A stretch of DNA of 64,000 nt from Kalaharituber pfeilii (lineage: Eukaryota > Ascomycota > Pezizomycetes > Pezizales > Pezizaceae): contig WHUZ01000037.1 of NCBI GenBank assembly GCA_015179045.1, positions 310,001 through 374,000 of the forward strand, written 5' to 3'. Positions 12,431 to 22,673 of this stretch are shown here, one piece after another. Numbering within the stretch: position 1 is the first letter of the stretch; every line of letters starts with the position of its first letter. A model generated the notes under the pieces. It was not told where the DNA came from. It saw nothing but the letters and a program-made list of their open reading frames with translations, and ran no database searches. The position numbers were made by a program, and so were the translations under genes.

Positions 12431-12935
12431 CTCCTACCCACGGTCCTCGGGTAGGCTTTGCGGCCACAGTGATATTTGCTAGAACATGTTTGAGTAGGGT
12501 TAGTAGAGCATCAATATGCATCCCTAAAGGTGAATAAAGAATTTTCCGCTTTCTTGTGAGTACTTTTTGTAAAGAAGCAAGGTCAAACACATCTGTACAA
12601 CACCTTGATATACGGTTAATATCATCATCACTCAAAAATACAAATTCATCACTAAAAGAATTTGCACCAAAACTATATACTGAGGACAGATGTTTGTGAA
12701 ATTGATGCAGTGCGATGACCGGGATGCTGGCGGCCATCTGCTTAAGCGAGCTTACAGGTGCAGAGATATATATCGGAGTGCTAGAAGGAGTGCGGCGAAT
12801 TGCAAGGGTGTCAGGGTCAGCTGCACGTGTACGAGTACTGGTGAGTAGTATGTTGATTACCAGTATAGGACCGGAGCTGGAGGGTCTTGGGCGAGGGGTC
12901 CGGGTTGGATTATTACATTCCAATATCTCCGCCAA
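12069..12935 (-). CDS. Hypothetical protein with C-terminal decapeptide repeats
   Basis: A 288-codon minus-strand frame. The first ~170 residues are not repetitive (RPRPSSSGPI; a Ser/Asp-rich FVFLSDDDINRISRC; IDALLTLLKHVLANI). The last ~115 residues are the decapeptide array. Upstream the same frame runs into the end of a LINE ORF2 relic (KTDRDKDKLAEILEC), so the ATG may be fortuitous. It sits inside the inverted-repeat structure. It could be a fused relic, a repeat-containing gene, or noncoding. I do not recognise the non-repeat part. Confidence 0.25.
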   Translation of the reverse strand: MAEILECNNPTRTPRPRPSSSGPILVINILLTSTRTRAADPDTLAIRRTPSSTPIYISAPVSSLKQMAASIPVIALHQFHKHLSSVYSFGANSFSDEFVFLSDDDINRISRCCTDVFDLASLQKVLTRKRKILYSPLGMHIDALLTLLKHVLANITVAAKPTRGPWVGVLEVAETSKQFPQPPETTKQFLQLPETPMQFPQPPETSVQPSETTKQFPQLPETSVQFLQPPTQSETSKQFLQAPETTKQFLQPPETSVQFPQPPMQSETSKQFLQAPETTKQFPQPPET

Positions 12936-13240
12936 TTTGTCTTTATCTCTGTCTGTTTTCGGGGGTCTTCTCAGGTCCTCCTCCCCCCCTAGCAGCTTCC
13001 GTTTCCAAACTTCGCATTCTATCAGGACGTGTGCAGAGGTCTCCAGACCTTTGCCACACTATCTGCACTCCGGACTGTCTGCTTTCCCGATCTGGTATCT
13101 CCAGTGGCGCAGGCCTTTATTACCTAGTAGTCCTGCTAGGGTGGTGACTCTGGTTCCAAGGCGCTGTAGTGGGCAGTAGCTGAGCTGTAGTCTGTCTCGT
13201 TCTGTGGCTCTTCATAATTTTGCGAGCTGGCGAATGGGTA
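12915..13240 (-). pseudogene. LINE ORF2 C-terminal relic (Tad-like)
   Basis: The minus strand reads LAGLLGNKGLRHWRYQIGKA, then a CCHC-type finger C-x-x-C-x(8)-H-x(4)-C with ETSAHVLIEC, then EVWKRKLLGG. The 30.5-32.4 kb LINE has the same order (AGLLGSKGLRAWKF, EEAATHIWKEC, RVWRWK). One Cys of the finger is preceded by an in-frame TAG. This is the extreme C terminus of a Tad/I-type LINE ORF2, 5'-truncated and cut short at its 3' end around 12915. Confidence 0.8.
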
Positions 13241-13689
13241 ATAGGTATATAGGTAATGTTCGCACCTGGTGTAAGTTCTGAGTCAGGTTTTCTAAGTGAG
13301 TCCGAGTTGAGCTGGTTTATTATACCATAAAACGTACTTGGCTCGGCTGTTGAGCGAGCTGGTATGAGTTGTATATACGGCATGACAGAGTCAATGTGTA
13401 ATATACAACTACTACTTGGTACTGAGCTGATGTGAGCCAATTATGTATGTATGCTATAAAACTCAACACTGACTCAGCTTATACCAGATGCGAACACTAC
13501 ATCTGCCAGTGGGGGTTAATATATAGAGAGTTCGGGGCGTACTCTACCTGCGGAGGAGTAATATCATAGCTTAGCATGCCATGATGATGGTGGCAGAGGG
13601 AAGCTGACTACTAGTATATGTAGCTATTGCAAACATAAGCAAGTCATTGACCAACTTGTCTGAATACTCCTACAAATACTAGCTGCACT

Positions 13690-14045
13690 ACCGGATGGTA
13701 CCAGTAGTTCTACCTTTTGGTGCAATGGTTATTACAATGATCAGGTAATAAACATAACAGGTAAATCCTTTGGCTTTCATTTGTTTTATTACCTCTAGAA
13801 TTTGCACTCCTTCATCGTCAAGAACTCCTTTCTCTATTGTGTCGACCGACATGGCTTCCTGTATATTAAGAGTGAATCGTTTTGCTGTACACAATCCAAC
13901 TGTTTACAAACATACATACGGACTACGTTGCGACCGAAAGGTTGCATTGCAGTCTTGGCTGAACAAACGGGGGACAAAGGTTCCAGACGCTCCTGTGCGT
14001 CGCCAAGCGAATATTAATTACAAGACGGTCTGGGCACGAGACTAA
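13690..14045 (-). pseudogene. Unrecognised coding relic
   Basis: The minus strand reads FTLNIQEAMSVDTIEKGVLD then DEGVQILEVIKQMKAKGF. Further upstream the same general reading gives GASGTFVPRLFSQDCNATF, with one stop and possible shifts. It lies inside the inverted-repeat structure, probably another transposon protein fragment. I cannot assign it. Confidence 0.3.
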
Positions 14046-14656
14046 ACAAGCAACTACATATACTAAAAATAACAGGATTAATAGCTATAAGACTATCATA
14101 CTCTTATGTTTACAATGGTATGTAGCATCGGGAGTATTGGCTACTAGGAAAACATCTTCAAGAATACTATAGTATATTGCAGGACTGATAGTATTAATTG
14201 CTAGAAAAAATACTCTTATGAGTGCAACAGAGCTATAATAGTATATACTTAACTGACAGAATTAGTAGATGAGATGAACTTCTTACTATGTCTGTTACGG
14301 AGGTGGTAAACGCGGAGAGTTACCGTCCGCCAGGCCAAAAAGACACTTGACTAGCGATACTCGCTAGTCCCCTGCGTAGCTCATATGTATAGCACTCATT
14401 TATGCGACTGCAGCGCCCTTCCGGCTGTCGCATGTCGCTTACGTCGCATATGCGCATTTCGTATGCGCTCGCTTTTTCGCGTGCTCCACCGGCCGCCCAC
14501 ACTACGGTCGCGGTGAACCCGTAACAGTTATGGTGCTCAGCCAATTATCCAGCAATTTGTACCACCAGCTTTAAATTAATTTTGTCAGCAAAAAACCAAG
14601 GGAAAAGCTAGAGCGCATGCTATGACCTCTGCTGAGTTGGCTGAATGAACAGCTGC

Positions 14657-14668
14657 TGCAAGAAATAC

Positions 14669-14703
<35 letters not shown>

Positions 14704-14760
14704 CCAAATCACATAACCCCGCTTGTAGCACGTGGCCATGGCAGGGTGCAAGAAATACTA
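14657..14760 (-). mobile_element. Short retro-insertion with poly(A) and 14 bp target-site duplication
   Basis: Two perfect copies of TGCAAGAAATACTA (14657-14670 and 14747-14760) flank a 29-base T run (14671-14699) and 47 further bases. Read on the minus strand this is 47 bases of element followed by a poly(A) tail, bounded by a target-site duplication. That is the signature of target-primed reverse transcription of a severely 5'-truncated LINE or a SINE. The 47 bases (ccctgccatggccacgtgct...) are not otherwise recognised in the window. Confidence 0.9.
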
Positions 14761-14999
14761 GAAAGTGCCATAGGGAAGGCTCCTCAGGTGTAGTTGAGCT
14801 TGAAGAGGATACGCAAGCTATGCAGGATATTATTCTTGTTGTATCAAGGTCCCACATATCTTCCACTGCACCTATTAGATGTTCAGGTATTGTACATAAT
14901 ATCTTAGCTTAGGTACCTCTGAATGGTAACCCTTGAAAACTTCTGCATATTAGCGCACGCCACTAGTGATCCGCTTATCGTACAAGGAACTACCTGTCC

Positions 15000-15900
15000 C
15001 TGAGCGGACAGGTAAAAAGTACCTGTCCGGAGTCATCCCGCTCTATAAGGATTTGGATATGCGACCTCTCGCTTTCCCGTTCTTTATCCCTGTTCTCCTG
15101 TAATCTCCAATGCCAGTAGTCCCGAGTCATCCTGTCCGCCCATTCCTTCGTGTCCTTGTCTACTTGTCTAGACTAGTTGTCAAGGCCGAACCTCTTTTCC
15201 AGTCCTCTCAGGGCCTCCATAGCGGATGCTCCGATATACCTCGCGGTCTCGGTCTTCATATGCCCTCTTGATGCCTTGGCTTCCCATTCTTGGGCTTTCT
15301 TAACTGTAGCTCGGACCGTTTCAATTAGGAAGTTCTCCTCAACATCGTCCACATCGGGGTCGTGGGTCGGTCCAGGGTTGGGGGCCTGGTTCCGGGTACC
15401 GGTGTGTACCCTTCATTGTCCCGAAAGGCTGGGTCTGTGTATAGGCCAGGGGCGTGGTTGTCGTGAAGGTGGCTGGTATGACTGTTTTGGTTGATGCGTC
15501 GCTTTTGTCACTCCCCGGCATCGTTGGTGAATTCTTCAAATGTGTCGGGGATTTCCGATTCATTGTTGTATGTGGGTAGAATCGTGGGTTGTCTCACCAC
15601 TATTGTGTCTTCTATTTAGTCTTCCGGTGGCCTTGAATCCATTGCCATGCTCTCGGTGATGAAATCGATGATTTGTTGGGTTGATATTTGTCCGGCTTCT
15701 ATGTCTTCGATTGTTATTACTCTGACTGGTACATCGAATTCCTTCTCGGTCAACACTGCGCCTCCCCCCATGGCCAAAATGGTAGCGTCTTCGATTTCCT
15801 GGCCCGTTTCCTCTCTCTTTTCCCTCTTCGTGTATTGGATGATGTCTCCAAACTTGTAGAGCGTCCATTGTTGGTCCTCCTTGATGAATATCATATTCCC
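15000..15900 (-). pseudogene. Degenerate gag-like or unknown coding relic
   Basis: A minus-strand reading can be followed from about 15894 to 15000: IFIKEDQQWTLYKFGDII, a charged stretch EKREETGQEIEDATI, ISTQQIIDFITESM, a stop, DPAFRDNEGYTPVPG, then after a frame change NFLIETVRATVKKAQEWEAK and ARYIGASAMEALRGLEKRF. At least three stops or frame changes interrupt it. The composition suits a retroelement gag-like protein, but I see no zinc knuckle, so the assignment is only a guess. It directly abuts the TIR relic at 15907. Confidence 0.4.
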
Positions 15901-15906
15901 ATGGGA

Positions 15907-16100
15907 AAAAACCTTTTTTTTCCCCTGTTTTCATGACGCCACTGAGATTTTTCCCCTGTTCAAGTTCCGGATGATCAACTAATACTATTTTATTTAGTCT
16001 ATTAATAATGTTACATATCATGACATTTCAATGCAATAAGGCATTGATTGTAGTGAAATATGCGACCTTAGAACTTCAATGTAGTTGCATATTGAAATTC
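15907..16100. repeat. Solo terminus of the 641 bp long-TIR element family
   Basis: The sequence aaaaccttttttttcccctg, then catgacgccactgagatttt and onward to gtgaaatatgcgacctt, matches the left terminal repeat of the element at 29115-29755. No matching right terminus was found nearby, so this is a truncated copy or solo end. It cuts into the coding relic on its left. Confidence 0.85.
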
Positions 16101-16189
16101 AATACAATATACAGTCACATGGCAAAAGAAAACGCCCACCTAGATTGCATAATTTGATGTCTTAGACCTATATACGCGCTATTACGCCA

Positions 16190-16770
16190 ATAAGGCTAGG
16201 CTCCACTGCATATCGCTCCACTCCATTCTTCCTCCATATCCACTTCGCACCACCACGATTACTTCTCTCAACATTGCATTCATCAGACCAAACATACTTT
16301 GCCCAGGTTTCCTCCGTCCAAGCCTTTCTCTCCAGGGCCCAAGCTAACCTTGCTGCAGCATGGATAGGAGCTAATTTAGGTCTCTTTCTAGCTCTCCACT
16401 TCCGACAGCCCTTAATCCGGAAGTTCTGATCGAGGGTTCATGAGTCAATTTTGATGTCTAGATTTCCTTTAAATGTTCCTGTAGAGAGAGCTTTGATAGA
16501 GATGGGTCAGAGAGCTTTAAGAGAGAGGGTCACTATCAAGTAAAGCAGTGATAGAGACCATAACATTCTCATTTAGCTTTTTTGGTCTTCCACTCTTAGG
16601 CACATTTCAGCAGTGCCTCACTCCTTGTAACACTTAGGAAAATCTCGAATAGTACTCTTAGGCCAACCTATTTGATTTGTAATCTGTTGAAATGATAACT
16701 CTTGTTGTTCCAGAAGGACAATTTGACCTTTTTCAAAGTCGCTCATCTGCTTCTTAGGAGCGGCAGTGAT
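16190..16770 (-). pseudogene. Tc1/mariner transposase relic
   Basis: The minus strand starts at about 16744 with MSDFEKGQIVLLEQQELSF and ITNQIGWPKSTIRDF, a Tc1-type helix-turn-helix with the usual SxSTV-like second helix. After a long degenerate middle it recovers at about 16310-16195 with WTEETWAKYVWSDECNVE then GGAKWIWRKNGVERY, where the WSDE Asp corresponds to the first catalytic residue of the DD34E triad. The second Asp and the Glu are missing, and many stops and shifts lie between. It is dead. Confidence 0.85.
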
Positions 16771-16869
16771 GGTAGAAGAGGTAGCACTGGAGGTAGAAGA
16801 GGCGGCACTGGAGGCAGAAGTGCTGGAAGTATTGGCTGAGGAGTCAGCAGTTTGAGTTGGAAAAAGGCA

Positions 16870-18953
16870 ATGAGAGCAGCATGGGGGGATTGGGAGAAGA
16901 AGAAGGAAAGCGAACTGGAAAAAAGGGTAGGAAGGATGGAGACAATGATTTTGGAGGTGCATACGGCAATGGGGCTAGCATCAGCAAAAGAAGAAAGAGA
17001 GTTGGAGAGAGAAAAGGAAAGGAGAAAAAGAGAAAAGGAGGAGGAGGAGACGAAGAGAAACCGGGAGGCAGAGTTAAGGGAGGTGAGGAAGATGCAGGAG
17101 GAGAAGATCAAGAGGGAGAAAAGAGAAGAAGAAAGAAGAAAGGCGGCTGAAGAGGAGAGCAAGCGAAAGGAGGCTACCGAGAGAGCAAAGGTAGTGGAGA
17201 GAGCGAAAGTTCTGAAGGAAGTGCTTGAGATCATGGAGAGTCCAGCAGCAACACAGGAGGAGGTGAGGGCACTGGAAGAAAAAGATAGGAGAGCTAGAGA
17301 GGAGGCAGAGGCAGCGAAGCAGGAGGCAGAAAAGAGAATTGAGGGAGAGAACTGGACTATTGTAAGGGGAAAGAAGTTGTGGAAGAGAACAATTAGAACT
17401 GTACATGCGAAGCCAGTACCATACGGTAAGGAGGGGCTCGAGGAGAGGGATATTTTGCTGAAGAGGTGCGAGACATTATGGGAGGCAAGTAAGAAGGCGG
17501 AAGGAGAGGGGGGGTGGAAGGTGCCAAGGGTAGCAAGGGACCCGGCAGTGTCTAAGTTTGAGAGAACATGGTTGTTGGTAGATATCCGAGAGGATGAAAA
17601 GCCAAAAGAGGTATTGGAGAAGTTTGGAGCATGGATGAAGCTGATCTTTGGAGAGGACCTGGTGAGGGTAGAGGTCCATAATAAGGAGGCAGTAATATTA
17701 GTGATGAAGGGGGCAGACTATGAGGAAGGGAGAGGGGATGAGGGAATGATGCGAGCAAAGCTGAGGGAGGAAAATCCGGATGTTAAATTCGGATCAAGAC
17801 CCCCGGTCCGGTTTGGAATCGCTCCTCCGATGGGTCCCCCACGGGTTTCACGATTAAAGTTTGAGGTACAGAACTTGGAGGAGGCGGCAAAGGTTTTGAA
17901 GAAGGGTTTAATGTGGCGGGGAGTGAGAAAGATAGTAGAGAGATATAAGCCAGGGGTGTATATGCAAGGAGAGGGGAGGGTATCATATGCAAACATGGCA
18001 GCAGCAGCAGGGAATAAGGAGCCAACAGCAGCCGCAACAACAGCAGCGGCTACAACAGCAAATACAAGGGGTCCAGCAACGGCAGGGAACTCAAACAGCG
18101 GAGGTTCAGATTGTTAACACCCAGCAGTCGACGCAGGGGAGTCAAGCAGGTGGGTGTTTCAAGTGTGGAAAGCGAGGGCACCTGGCCAGAGAGTGTAGAT
18201 TCCAAAAGGGGCAGATGGCATGTTATGCATGCGGACAATGGGGGCATATTGCAAGAGTATGCCCAGCAAGACCAAAGCTAGTCATGCCGAACCAGAGCCA
18301 AAAGAGAGAGAGAGAGGGTAGAGGATATACTAGAGAGAAAGGAGATGGAAAGGAGTACGAAAGAGGTGAAGTTGGATATAGAAAGAGTAGCAGTGGCAGA
18401 AGGGAAGGGTAAAGAGAAGGCAGTTGAAACTAAGGTACCAGAGCCGAAGTCAAAGGCAGTAGCTTTTTCCGGAGCTCTGACAAGAGACTGGGATGAAGAG
18501 CTGGCAGCGGCAGGACTGGGAGGCTTTCTGAAGCGCAGAAGAGAGGGGAGCATGGAAGTAGATGAGAGAAGTGATATGGAGGGTTCAAAGCATCGCCCTA
18601 TGGTTATATTAGGAGAAAGGCGCCTCAAGGGGATTGGGAGGCTGAGAGTAGTGGGGTACCTAAAGCATTATGGTAAAGGTAGGATACCTGAACGTTGGGG
18701 GGAGCTCGGTAGTGGGGCATGTATGGAGGGAGAATACTTCCAAAGAACAGTGGGAGCTGGGATGGGAGGCGGAGGGGTGGAAGACAAGGGTAGGAGGGGA
18801 GTGGAAGACAAGTTCCCACCCAAGTCTGGAAAGGATAGGAGAAGTAGGAGAGAAGAGAGGGGTGGTTGGCTGGGAAAAGAAGGGGAGGCACGGGATGGAA
18901 AGAAGGGGGATTACCACAAGGGGGTAGGGGACCAGAGGGTGATGGGTATATAA
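16870..18953 (+). pseudogene. Tad-like LINE ORF1 (gag) broken at two microsatellites
   Basis: The first frame from ATG 16870 has a long Glu/Lys/Arg coiled coil (to about 17340), a globular part (WTIVRGKKLWKRTIR; ERTWLLVDIREDEKP) and VSYANM near 17990. Just after, at a CAG/CAA-rich tract near 18000, the protein-like reading moves to another frame: a Gln-rich linker and two CCHC zinc knuckles, CFKCGKRGHLAREC and CYACGQWGHIARVC (about 18159-18270). At the AG run near 18302-18316 it moves again and continues EVKLDIERVAVAEGKGKEKA to about 18600. A possible endonuclease start (VGYLNVGG) follows near 18676. No reverse transcriptase follows. ORF1 of Tad/I-clade LINEs binds RNA, and this copy is a relic unless frameshifting is programmed. 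TGA at 16837 bounds the frame upstream. Confidence 0.8.
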
Positions 18954-19205
18954 GGAGGGGGAGAAGGAGGCTTGTTTCTATCATCATCATCGTCGAGGGT
19001 GATCACAGTATAACCGGGGTGGTTATTCTGTCCGTCTTGCAGTACTTCATAGTCCTCTTCAATACAGTGAACCGGTCTTTGTCTTGTGCCTCGTGGTTAT
19101 CTCTAGCTCTTTACTATTGTGTGTTCTCGTTCCCCTCCTCAGAACTTCCGTCTGTTCCCTCCCACAGTAGAGAGTTAGTTTAGCCTGTCTCCGGGCTATG
19201 AGGGC

Positions 19206-20063
19206 TTGCCCAGGGACCCTGAGGGGGTATACAATGCCAACCCCAAGCCAGAGTACCGGGGAGCAAATGGTGACATGGATTGTAACGAGACAGCAAGCTT
19301 TGATCCAATCTTTTATCTGCATCATTGTTTCATCGACTACATGATGTGGAAGTGGCAGGAGCTGCACGGTTGCACCCAAGAGGGCAGCTTGAGCTTCATC
19401 AATGGCTATGCTGGGACGATAGTTACTGACCCAGTAGTAGGCCTCCCACCAGGAACTATCCTTGACATGCATACTCCTCTGTATCCATTTTTGAAAGATG
19501 AACGTGCCGGAATATATTATACCTCTGCTGATGTGGTCGATATTACTACACTCGTGTATACTTATGGACCAGGGGCTATTGACGCTTTGTTGGGTGGTGA
19601 CAGGCGCAGAAGGTTTCTCGATATCCCACCTGAGCCAGTGGCCCTCTTGCAGAGAGTGCACAACATCAACCGGGCTGAATATAAAGGGTCTTTTGTTATC
19701 AAAACCTACCTTCAGGTCTCTGGAATGGATAAGCCATTGCTAATTGGCTCAGAGCCTATCTTGAGCCGTTGGAATGTTGAAGGATGCGCTAACTGCTAGA
19801 ACAATCTTGAGGTAGAGGCTATTGTTCCAATAACGACGGCTGCGTTGACGCCACTCCTCGGAGAAACTAGGAAGCCCAAAGATATTGAATATTCTGTGGT
19901 AATACAGACATTTGACCAGGAAATAAACTATAAATACCCAACCGGCGATGACCGCAGCAAAAAGCCCGTGCCGCCCCCTGAGGGTATCGTGCCGCCCGAT
20001 GAGGGTTTCGTGCCACCGCCTGATGAAGGCCGCAGAAAGCCCCTCCTTGATGACCTGTTCTAG
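19206..20063 (+). pseudogene. Tyrosinase fragment (CuB half) with internal stop
   Basis: The frame begins abruptly with LPRDPEGVYNANPKPEYRG and holds the CuB signature FDPIFYLHHCFIDYMMWKW. Fungal tyrosinases oxidise phenols to quinones for melanin and use two His triads. Here only part of the CuB triad is present, and the whole CuA half is missing (about 150-200 residues by family length). An in-frame TAG at 19797-19799 follows NVEGCANC, and the same frame then runs on to TAG at 20061-20063 with a Pro/Asp/Glu-rich tail (PPDEGFVPPPDEGR). The stop could come from one C-to-T change of CAG. The junction with unrelated upstream sequence is at about 19205, downstream of the LINE ORF1 relic. Confidence 0.88.
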
Positions 20064-22673
20064 ATGACATGTGAGTAGACAATACCTTTTAGACGTGACG
20101 AGTTATAAAATTAATTAAGCTTGCGAAGTACTGATTAAAGCACAGAATCCCAGCGAGTTCTCGGGAGTATTTGGCGATAGGAAGTCACAGCAGTGGAGGA
20201 AATGGAAGCAATGCAGAAAGACAGAAACTTGACGGGAGTGAGGAAGGAGAGTATGCAGGAATATCATATGGGCATCAATATTCTTGTTTCTTTCTTCTAG
20301 GAGTGGGCATGAGGATTTCTTGGTCTTCTATTAAGAAAAAAAAAAAAAAAAAAAAAAAGGAAGAAAGGGAAAAAAACGAAGGCGGGGGAAAAAGGTATTT
20401 GTTGATTGTTAGGTTTTTTGCATCTCTTGTTCAGTTGTCATGTTTCGTGCTGCTTTTTCTTGTGCCTGAAAATTCCTATTCTTTAATGAACATAAGGGAG
20501 AGGAAAATGGAAGTTCTGGTTACGATTGAAGCAATAGGCTTGCGGAGTATTGCAGGGAGATGGCGGAAAAATTTTGGGGGGACCAAGTTGTTGTGGCCGA
20601 CCTTATTTTTTCTCTTTTTTTCTGGTTCTTTCCTTTCCTTCCTCTCAGCTGCCGTATTATTTCGCGAATAAGAAATGCCTCATGTCTAAGAAACGCACAT
20701 GAATAAGAGATGTCAGGGAACAAATATTTTGAAGCTTTATCCCGTTCACGTAAGGAACATTGTGTGATAAGAATTTATTCCGAAAAAGACGAGGCTAATC
20801 AAGATTTCGCCGCTTCTGTGAAGATTTCGTCAGGCTACAAGTACCTGCTATCATGCCCCATAGCTCCAACGATACTATAATTTAATTCAAGTTCAAAATC
20901 ACCCACACCAATCTATTGGCCCCCAGGGTGCGCTTCCTTTCATTAATCAAATATCAAACCTTCATCCATGCCACCAACTGATTCGTTCATGACATCTACT
21001 TACATTCTCCACCAAATGCATGCATATGCAGCCACAAACAAATCCCCGACAGCAACTCAGAAGGCAAAGCTAGTAAAATTCCTGTAACGAGCTGGAGTTT
21101 CTTAGTAACATTTAGCGTTCGATACCAACATCGGTCTCACGTGCCGATGGGTATGGAATGTAGCTATTTACAGAGAGTGAAGCCTGGAGTAGAATCCCTC
21201 TTTATCATAACTTGCGATGGGCTTAAGGGGAGCAGAGGAGTTTGAGATTACCCTGAACCGCTATCTAGGAAGAGCACTACTCCACAGCCGATTTATTTAG
21301 GGTGGCTACTACCATAAACAGAATCCAAGTCTTAAAGACAGGTCCCGCTCGAGGATCCACTTAAATTCCCCTGACCCTTGTATCCACACGCCCAACGCCA
21401 CTAGCACTTCTTATAAACTCTCCAATCTCACGTTCCTCCTCAGCATTCCCGAAATTTGAAGTACTGGACAAGACAAATGCAGATAACTAATCCTCTCCAT
21501 ATATATATTACAAAACACAATTCATTTATATATTTCCGCAGCTTCACTACCCCCTTGACTCGCTTTCGACATTTCTCCACATCTGCCACGCTACAATCTT
21601 CCCAGCCATTTAGAGCTGTAATTTAGCCTGCGACGTCATCATGCAGAAAACACAAGTGGATATGAGCACGTAGATGGTGCAGCTTTGTGTAGCTAAGTCC
21701 TAGTCTCAAACTTCAGGACTTCCTCTTAATTCTCCTCGAAGTTGCGTAATAGAAAAATCGAGAAAGCAAATCTTCTACTGTTTAATCATGAGCATAGAAA
21801 ACCACAGTGCTGTATTTATGAGCGGAAAACGATCTCGCGGCCGCGAGGGTTGAGCATTGGGACGGGGAGGTTAGGTAATATTGTGGGCTGTAAAAGAGCG
21901 CCGTAGCGGGTTGCGCCCTCGTGACCGCGAGTGTCTTACGGGATTGGTTTAAACACGGCTTGCACACGCGCTGCCTAGAGGTCCCCATTCGCTTCGCTCA
22001 GAGGTCAGCTAGGGGTGGCGAGCCGCGGGGTGTATCCAGCTACGCGTGGGGTAGTAAGCCTCCGTTCCAAGAAGAGTACTAAGGGAACGTACTATAGGAG
22101 GAATCCGGAAGACTGGGTATTGGAGTAACGGGGAGGGAAATAGAGACTACTAAACAAATAGACACTTCTCTCAAGTACACAAAGACTGATATATTCTCAA
22201 ACTTGAACTGAACTGTGCTACATACAACGGTATGAATGTAAAGGAAGGGCATAGCAGAACGGACTCCCTGCTAATGACAGTAGAAATCTTCCCCAAATTC
22301 CTTCCACTCCCTCACTTCCCGTTGCTGATGGCCGTAGTTCCTACTGCCGCCGTATTCACCAACGGCAAAGACTTGCATCAGAATTTGACCTGTGTCTTTG
22401 CTTCTTGCATCCACCCGCCATTGTCATGCCCCTTGGCAAGGTTCAGAAAAAAGCAGGGGATCATATTTAGGATTGTTTTGTTCATGATTCCTTGCGATAG
22501 AGATATCAGGATACTGCATAAAGGCGCCCTCAGAGACCAGCGGTAGTATTAGCTGCTACGCAGTGCGAGTAACTCTGCCCCGCATGCGCTCGCAATCCTA
22601 CTACCCTATGTGCCCCATCATCCCCCTTCATTTCCAATATCCCACTTCACCTTACGTGATTGACACGCATTCT
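20064..22673. other. Intergenic, nothing recognised
   Basis: 2.6 kb without a supportable gene. It contains an A run (20336-20358), a G/C-richer patch at about 21830-22020 and scattered short open frames (20171-20671, 22232-22546) without domains or credible splice sites. The boundary of duplication copy B is at 22674. Confidence 0.5.

Larger units (their letters stand above)
10878..14526. mobile_element. 3.65 kb structure with ~215-237 bp inverted termini
   Basis: The left arm (10878-11093) and right arm (14290-14526) are inverted copies. Both start TGTTAYGGRTTCACCGC and share, among other blocks, CAAGTGTCTTTTTGGCCTGG and gtttaccacctc. The interior has no intact transposase. It contains an unrecognised coding relic (11150-11477), a Ty3/gypsy integrase fragment, a 30 bp minisatellite, a LINE 3' relic and another relic near 13690-14045. 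Most likely it is a non-autonomous DNA transposon that accumulated nested insertions, or two solo ends in inverted orientation. I found no target-site duplication: the flanks ctctata and gttatgg do not match. Confidence 0.7.
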
